Assembly (NCBI GenBank): GCA_007120305.1
Contig: SKNW01000037.1
Span: 1 to 61,353 of the forward strand
Source of the DNA: Gemmatimonadota bacterium
Lineage (GTDB): Bacteria; Gemmatimonadota; Gemmatimonadetes; Longimicrobiales; Gaopeijiaceae
Direction of reading: 5' to 3'
Length of the DNA stretch: 61,353 nt
A model generated the notes under the pieces. The model searched no databases. It was not told the DNA's origin and saw only the letters and a list, made by a program, of their open reading frames with translations. The position numbers and the translations under genes are program-made. This document shows positions 57,407-61,353 of this stretch, in pieces. The number at the start of each line of letters is the position of its first letter. The first letter of the stretch is position 1.

Positions 57407-57970
57407 TCACGGGGTCAGCGATCCCCGGGACCGGAACGGGAGATCCCGCTGGAGTCCGGCCCCCCGGGCCCGGACCTCGCCCTCGAGCCGATAGGGAATC
57501 TCGCCTCCCTGCATCCAGGCGCGAAGGGCCGTTCCAAGGGCCCCGTAGCGGAACGGGATGCGAAGGGGCACCACGCTGGAAGCCCGCCGGTCCAGAATGA
57601 GCGTGTCGGCGGTCACCCCCACGGCCAGGGTGTCCCACTGCTCCGGCCGGGAAGGATCCGCAATCTCCAGGAGATAGCTGAACTCCCGGACCTCGAGGTT
57701 GAAGCGGTTGGGGTTGTCCACACGGAGGAGGATCTCGGCGGTCCCTCCGGTGATCCCGAGACCGACCACCCGGACGTCCACGATGGCCACCTCCGGAGAA
57801 CGGACGAAGAGGCCGCACGCCGGGACCGTGGCGAGAATCCCCAGGAGCAGGGTCAGGGCAGCCAGGGGCCGGACGGACCGGGGTCGCCGGGTCTCGGGAC
57901 ACCGGGAAGCGGACGGGCGGAGGCGCCCTTCGGATCCGGGACCGGGCCCGGGAGGAATCGATGCGATCAT
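57407..57970 (-). CDS. LEA type 2-like lipoprotein
   Basis: Lipobox-like ILATVPACGLF; VAIVDVRVVGLGITGGTAEILLRVDNPNRFNLEVREFSYLLEIA (water stress and hypersensitive response domain pattern). Confidence 0.8.
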   Translation of the reverse strand: MIASIPPGPGPGSEGRLRPSASRCPETRRPRSVRPLAALTLLLGILATVPACGLFVRSPEVAIVDVRVVGLGITGGTAEILLRVDNPNRFNLEVREFSYLLEIADPSRPEQWDTLAVGVTADTLILDRRASSVVPLRIPFRYGALGTALRAWMQGGEIPYRLEGEVRARGAGLQRDLPFRSRGSLTP

Positions 57971-57978
57971 TTCGGTCT

Positions 57979-59463
57979 CTACCCCGCGGAGTCGGATCCG
58001 GTTGCCTCTTCCTGCGACACCTCCTGGGACGCTTCATTCGACGCTTCCTGCATCCCGGCCCGCATCTCGGCGCGCCGCGCGTCCCACCACGCCAGGCGCT
58101 TCCCGATGTCGCGCTCGAACCCGTAGGGCCCCGGCTCGTACCACCGGTTCCCCCGGAGATCGTCGGGGAGGAAGTCCTGCGCGGACACGCCCTCCGGTTC
58201 GTCGGGGTCGTACCGGTAGCCTGCGCCGTAGCCCCACGCCTTCATGGGCGCCGTCGGGGCATTGCGGATGTGGAGCGGAACCGGGGCCGAGGCCGTCTCG
58301 GCGGCGGCGCGTCCCACCTCCTTCCAGGCCCGGTAGACCCGGTTGGACTTGGGCGCGGTAGCCAGGTAGACCACGGCCTGGGCCAGGGCGAGATCTCCCT
58401 CCGGGGACCCGAGCATCTCGAAGGCGTCCCGGGCTGCCACGGCCTGGGGGAGGGCCGCCGGATCGGCCATTCCGATGTCCTCCACGGCCATGCGGATCAG
58501 GCGTCGGGCCAGGTACCCGGGATCCTCCCCCCCCCGAAGCATCCGGGAGAGCCAGTAGAGGGCGGCATCGGGGTCGCTTCCGCGAACCGACTTGTGGAGC
58601 GCCGACACCAGATTGAAGTGCTCCTCCCCCCCCTTGTCGTAGATGGCAAACCGGTGCTGGAGCGCGTCGGCGGCCACCTCTGCCGTGATCCGTCCACCCG
58701 GGCCCACGAGGCGGGCCGCCCCCTCCAGCCCCCCCAGGGCACGTCGGGCGTCGCCGTCGGCCGCCCGCCCGAGAAAGGCGAGCGCCGCAGGGTCGGCCGA
58801 GATCCCGGCATCTCCCAGGCCCCGCTCGGGGTCGGCGAGAGCCTCGGCCAGCAGCTCCGCCAGGGCATCCTCGTCCAGGGGCTCCAGAATGAAGACCGGC
58901 GCCCGGGAGAGGAGGGGGCGATTGACCTCGAAGGACGGGTTTTCGGTGGTGGCCCCCACGAGGACGATGGTACCGTCCTCCACGTGGGGGAGGAAGGCGT
59001 CCTGCTGGGCGCGGTTGAAGCGATGGATCTCGTCGCAGAAGAGAATCGTTCCCCGCCCCGTGGCCTTCCGGCGGACCCGGGCCTCGGCCAGGATCTCCCG
59101 CACCCGGGGGACACCTTCGGTGACCGCGGAGAAGGGGACGAAGTGGGCGTCAGCCCGCTCTGCAAGGAGACGGGCCAGCGTGGTCTTGCCGCTCCCCGGA
59201 GGCCCCCAGAGGATGCAGCTCTGAAGGCGCCCTCCCTCGAGCATCCGGCGCAGCGGCTTTCCCTCGTCCAGCAGATGGGTCTGCCCCCTCACCTGTTCGA
59301 GGCCACGAGGTCGCATCCGGGCGGCCAGGGGGGCGTCCGGGGCCAGCGGAGGCTCGGGCGAAGCGGCAGGGCCTCGCGGCGAGGACAGACCTCGCCCGGA
59401 CTCCCCGGATTCGCCGGACTCCCCGGATTCGCCCGCGAAGAGGGAGAGATCGGGCCCCGTCAT
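57979..59463 (-). CDS. rarA: replication-associated recombination protein A (RarA/MgsA AAA ATPase)
   Basis: Start at [106 protein letters not shown]-type C-term. Confidence 0.96.
   Translation of the reverse strand: MTGPDLSLFAGESGESGESGESGRGLSSPRGPAASPEPPLAPDAPLAARMRPRGLEQVRGQTHLLDEGKPLRRMLEGGRLQSCILWGPPGSGKTTLARLLAERADAHFVPFSAVTEGVPRVREILAEARVRRKATGRGTILFCDEIHRFNRAQQDAFLPHVEDGTIVLVGATTENPSFEVNRPLLSRAPVFILEPLDEDALAELLAEALADPERGLGDAGISADPAALAFLGRAADGDARRALGGLEGAARLVGPGGRITAEVAADALQHRFAIYDKGGEEHFNLVSALHKSVRGSDPDAALYWLSRMLRGGEDPGYLARRLIRMAVEDIGMADPAALPQAVAARDAFEMLGSPEGDLALAQAVVYLATAPKSNRVYRAWKEVGRAAAETASAPVPLHIRNAPTAPMKAWGYGAGYRYDPDEPEGVSAQDFLPDDLRGNRWYEPGPYGFERDIGKRLAWWDARRAEMRAGMQEASNEASQEVSQEEATGSDSAG
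59397..59432. repeat. 18-bp perfect direct tandem duplication (cggactccccggattcgc x2)
   Basis: 59397-59414 and 59415-59432 identical; encodes the (GES)n tract near the RarA N-terminus. Confidence 0.92.
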
Positions 59464-60818
59464 GGCTCCTCCCCCGTGGGCACCCCTTCCTCCAGGAGTT
59501 CCTCCGCCCGGCGAAGGAGCCAGACGGGGTCGTTCCGCTCGGGACGGGCCACCACCTGCTGGAGGAGATGGTCCAGCACCCGGCCGAAGGCGGGGCCCGG
59601 GCGGTGACCTGCGCGGATCAGGTCGCGGCCGGAGATGGCCAGTTCCGCCGGGGCCAGGGGGATGCCGGCCCGGAGATCGGCCCTGACCGCGCGGATGAAG
59701 CGAGCGGCCTCCCGAACAATACGCGAGGAATCGGACGCCAACGGGTCGGGCTCCAGCGGGTCCGGCTCCAGCGCCTCGGCGTGGGCCCGGGCCGCCACGA
59801 GCCGAAGCGCCCGGGGGACCAGATCTCTTCCCAGTGCCATCATCCAGCGTCGGCGGGACACCGGTGCGTCGGCGTCCCCCTCTCCGTAAAGCCCGGGGGC
59901 GGTGGCCACGCTCCCCGCCAGCGCACCCACCTCGCTGATCCGACGATTCGAGGACCGGAGGCGAACGAGGATGGCCACGGCCGAGGCGGTGGAGTCCGCC
60001 GCCGAAAGGAGGGCGGCCAGGCGCAGTTCGATCCGGGCCGGCGGCAGCGTCTCCACCATCCGGAGGGTGACCGCCCATCGGGCCCGGGCATTCGGGGTGT
60101 CCAGCTCGGGATGGAAGAACCCGAGGACGCCGGACGCGGCATAGAGGGCAAGGGAGGCCGCAGCCCCGGATTCGCTCCCCAGGACCTTGTCCAGTTCCTC
60201 CCGAACGCGTTCGGGGGACAGGTTGCCGAGCTCGGGTACGGCCGCACAGAGGGCCTTCCACGTGGGCGCATCCACCTGCATCCGGAAGCGCCCCGCGAAG
60301 CGAAGGGCGCGGAGGACCCGGAGGTAGTCCTCGGCAAAACGCTCCGCTGGAGGCCCCACGGTCCGGAGGACCCTGCGCTCCATGTCTCCTGCGCCTCCGA
60401 AGGGATCATGGAGCACCTGCCGGAGGGGATGCCATGCCACCGCATTGATGGTGAAATCCCGACGCGCCAGGTCGTCATCCAGGGTGTCGGCAAACGCCAC
60501 GACGGCGTGCCGCCCCGTGGTCTCCACGTCGCGCCGAAAGGTGGTGACCTCGAACATGGTGCCGTCCCGGGCAAGAACGCCCACGGTGCCGTGATCGATC
60601 CCCACGGGGACGGTTCGCTGGAAGGCGCGTCGTACCTGTCCCGGATGCGCCCGGGTGGTCAGGTCCCAATCCTCGGACGGATGACCGGCAAGGGCGTCCC
60701 GGACCGCTCCCCCCACGGCCCAGGTCTCGAAGCCCCGTTCCTCAAGCGTCCGGCAGATCCAGCGCACCGGGCCGGGAGGCCGGACCTGGAGGAGGAACTC
60801 CGGGGCCTCGGTCATCAT
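59460..60818 (-). CDS. cca: CCA tRNA nucleotidyltransferase / poly(A) polymerase family
   Basis: [83 protein letters not shown]. Confidence 0.95.
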   Translation of the reverse strand: MMTEAPEFLLQVRPPGPVRWICRTLEERGFETWAVGGAVRDALAGHPSEDWDLTTRAHPGQVRRAFQRTVPVGIDHGTVGVLARDGTMFEVTTFRRDVETTGRHAVVAFADTLDDDLARRDFTINAVAWHPLRQVLHDPFGGAGDMERRVLRTVGPPAERFAEDYLRVLRALRFAGRFRMQVDAPTWKALCAAVPELGNLSPERVREELDKVLGSESGAAASLALYAASGVLGFFHPELDTPNARARWAVTLRMVETLPPARIELRLAALLSAADSTASAVAILVRLRSSNRRISEVGALAGSVATAPGLYGEGDADAPVSRRRWMMALGRDLVPRALRLVAARAHAEALEPDPLEPDPLASDSSRIVREAARFIRAVRADLRAGIPLAPAELAISGRDLIRAGHRPGPAFGRVLDHLLQQVVARPERNDPVWLLRRAEELLEEGVPTGEEP

Positions 60819-61353
60819 CCCACCCGGACCGCGCCGCCGTTCACGTTCAGGATCTCGGCGGTGACGTGGCGAGCCAGGGGGGAGCAGAGGAAGACGATGG
60901 GTCCGGCCACGTCATCGGGGCTGGCGATCCGGCCCAGGGGGATTCCTGCCACCGCCTCCCCGTGCGCTTCACCCGCCAGCGCGCCGGCCACCATCTCGGT
61001 GTCCACCCATCCGGGGGCCACGGCATTCACGGTGATCCCCTGCGGCGCTAGCTCCACCGCGAGTCCCTTCACCAGGGAGATCAGGGCGCCCTTCGAGGCG
61101 GCATAGTCTCCGTGGAACGCCTCGCCGCGCTGCCCGGCCGTGGAGCTCACGAGGACGATGCGGCCGTCCCGGGAAAGGCGGCGGGCGGCCTCGCGGCACA
61201 CGTAGAAAAGGCTTTCCACGTTGACCACGTGGGTGGTTCGCCACTGCCGGGTGGACATCCGGGCCAGGGGAACATCGTCGGAGGGCCAGATCCCGTGGTT
61301 CCCCACCACCAGGTCCACGCCGCCAAGCTCCTCCTCCACGGCATCAAATACCA
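60815..61353 (-). CDS. SDR family oxidoreductase (truncated by window edge)
   Basis: LVSSTAGQRGEAFHGDYAASKGALISLVKGLAVELAPQGITVNAVAPGWVDTEM; frame continues past 61339 to the edge without a stop. Confidence 0.93.
   Translation of the reverse strand, partial: VFDAVEEELGGVDLVVGNHGIWPSDDVPLARMSTRQWRTTHVVNVESLFYVCREAARRLSRDGRIVLVSSTAGQRGEAFHGDYAASKGALISLVKGLAVELAPQGITVNAVAPGWVDTEMVAGALAGEAHGEAVAGIPLGRIASPDDVAGPIVFLCSPLARHVTAEILNVNGGAVRVG

Noticed and set aside
55138-57600. 820-aa plus-strand ORF
   Set aside because: Antisense to DUF2520 and hflX genes; shadow ORF.

Overview
High-GC bacterial chromosomal segment, essentially all housekeeping and envelope genes. Codon usage, gene families and gene order are compatible with Gemmatimonadota, but that placement is inference. 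I see no CRISPR array, transposase, integrase, prophage or obvious island. Order of contents: (1) an RND efflux locus on the minus strand (two tandem RND permeases, adaptor, TolC-like OMP); (2) a Tat-type amidase and a PLP decarboxylase; (3) a small RsbRD-N-like protein and a very large membrane histidine kinase; (4) a secreted unknown, a MacA-like adaptor and two MacB-like permeases with no ATPase; (5) a BshB1-like deacetylase, a HIRAN-like orphan, a cysteine desulfurase and mnmA; (6) a long minus-strand run: SRP RNA, dnaX, ybaB, recR, TM protein, MglB-like, MglA-like, pgsA, cinA, grpE, dnaJ; (7) yraN, DAHP synthase, RNase Z-like, smc, a ParA/CpsD-like pseudo-ATPase with a C-terminal TM helix, rsfS, rplI, DUF2232 and a single ORF fusing ribosomal proteins bS6 and bS18; (8) ychF, class II aldolase, pth, rplY, prs, GWxTD-like, tRNA-Gln, ispE, flippase-like, pdxJ, DUF2520, hflX, LEA2-like, rarA, cca and a truncated SDR. 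The most noteworthy observations are the bS6-bS18 fusion through an Asp/Glu-rich linker, with a candidate promoter and leader hairpin; the pseudo-ATPase overlapping smc by ATGA; the SRP RNA with a non-GGAA apical loop; and several short tandem repeats at gene ends or boundaries. Identities come from recognising translated motifs by eye; no database search was run.
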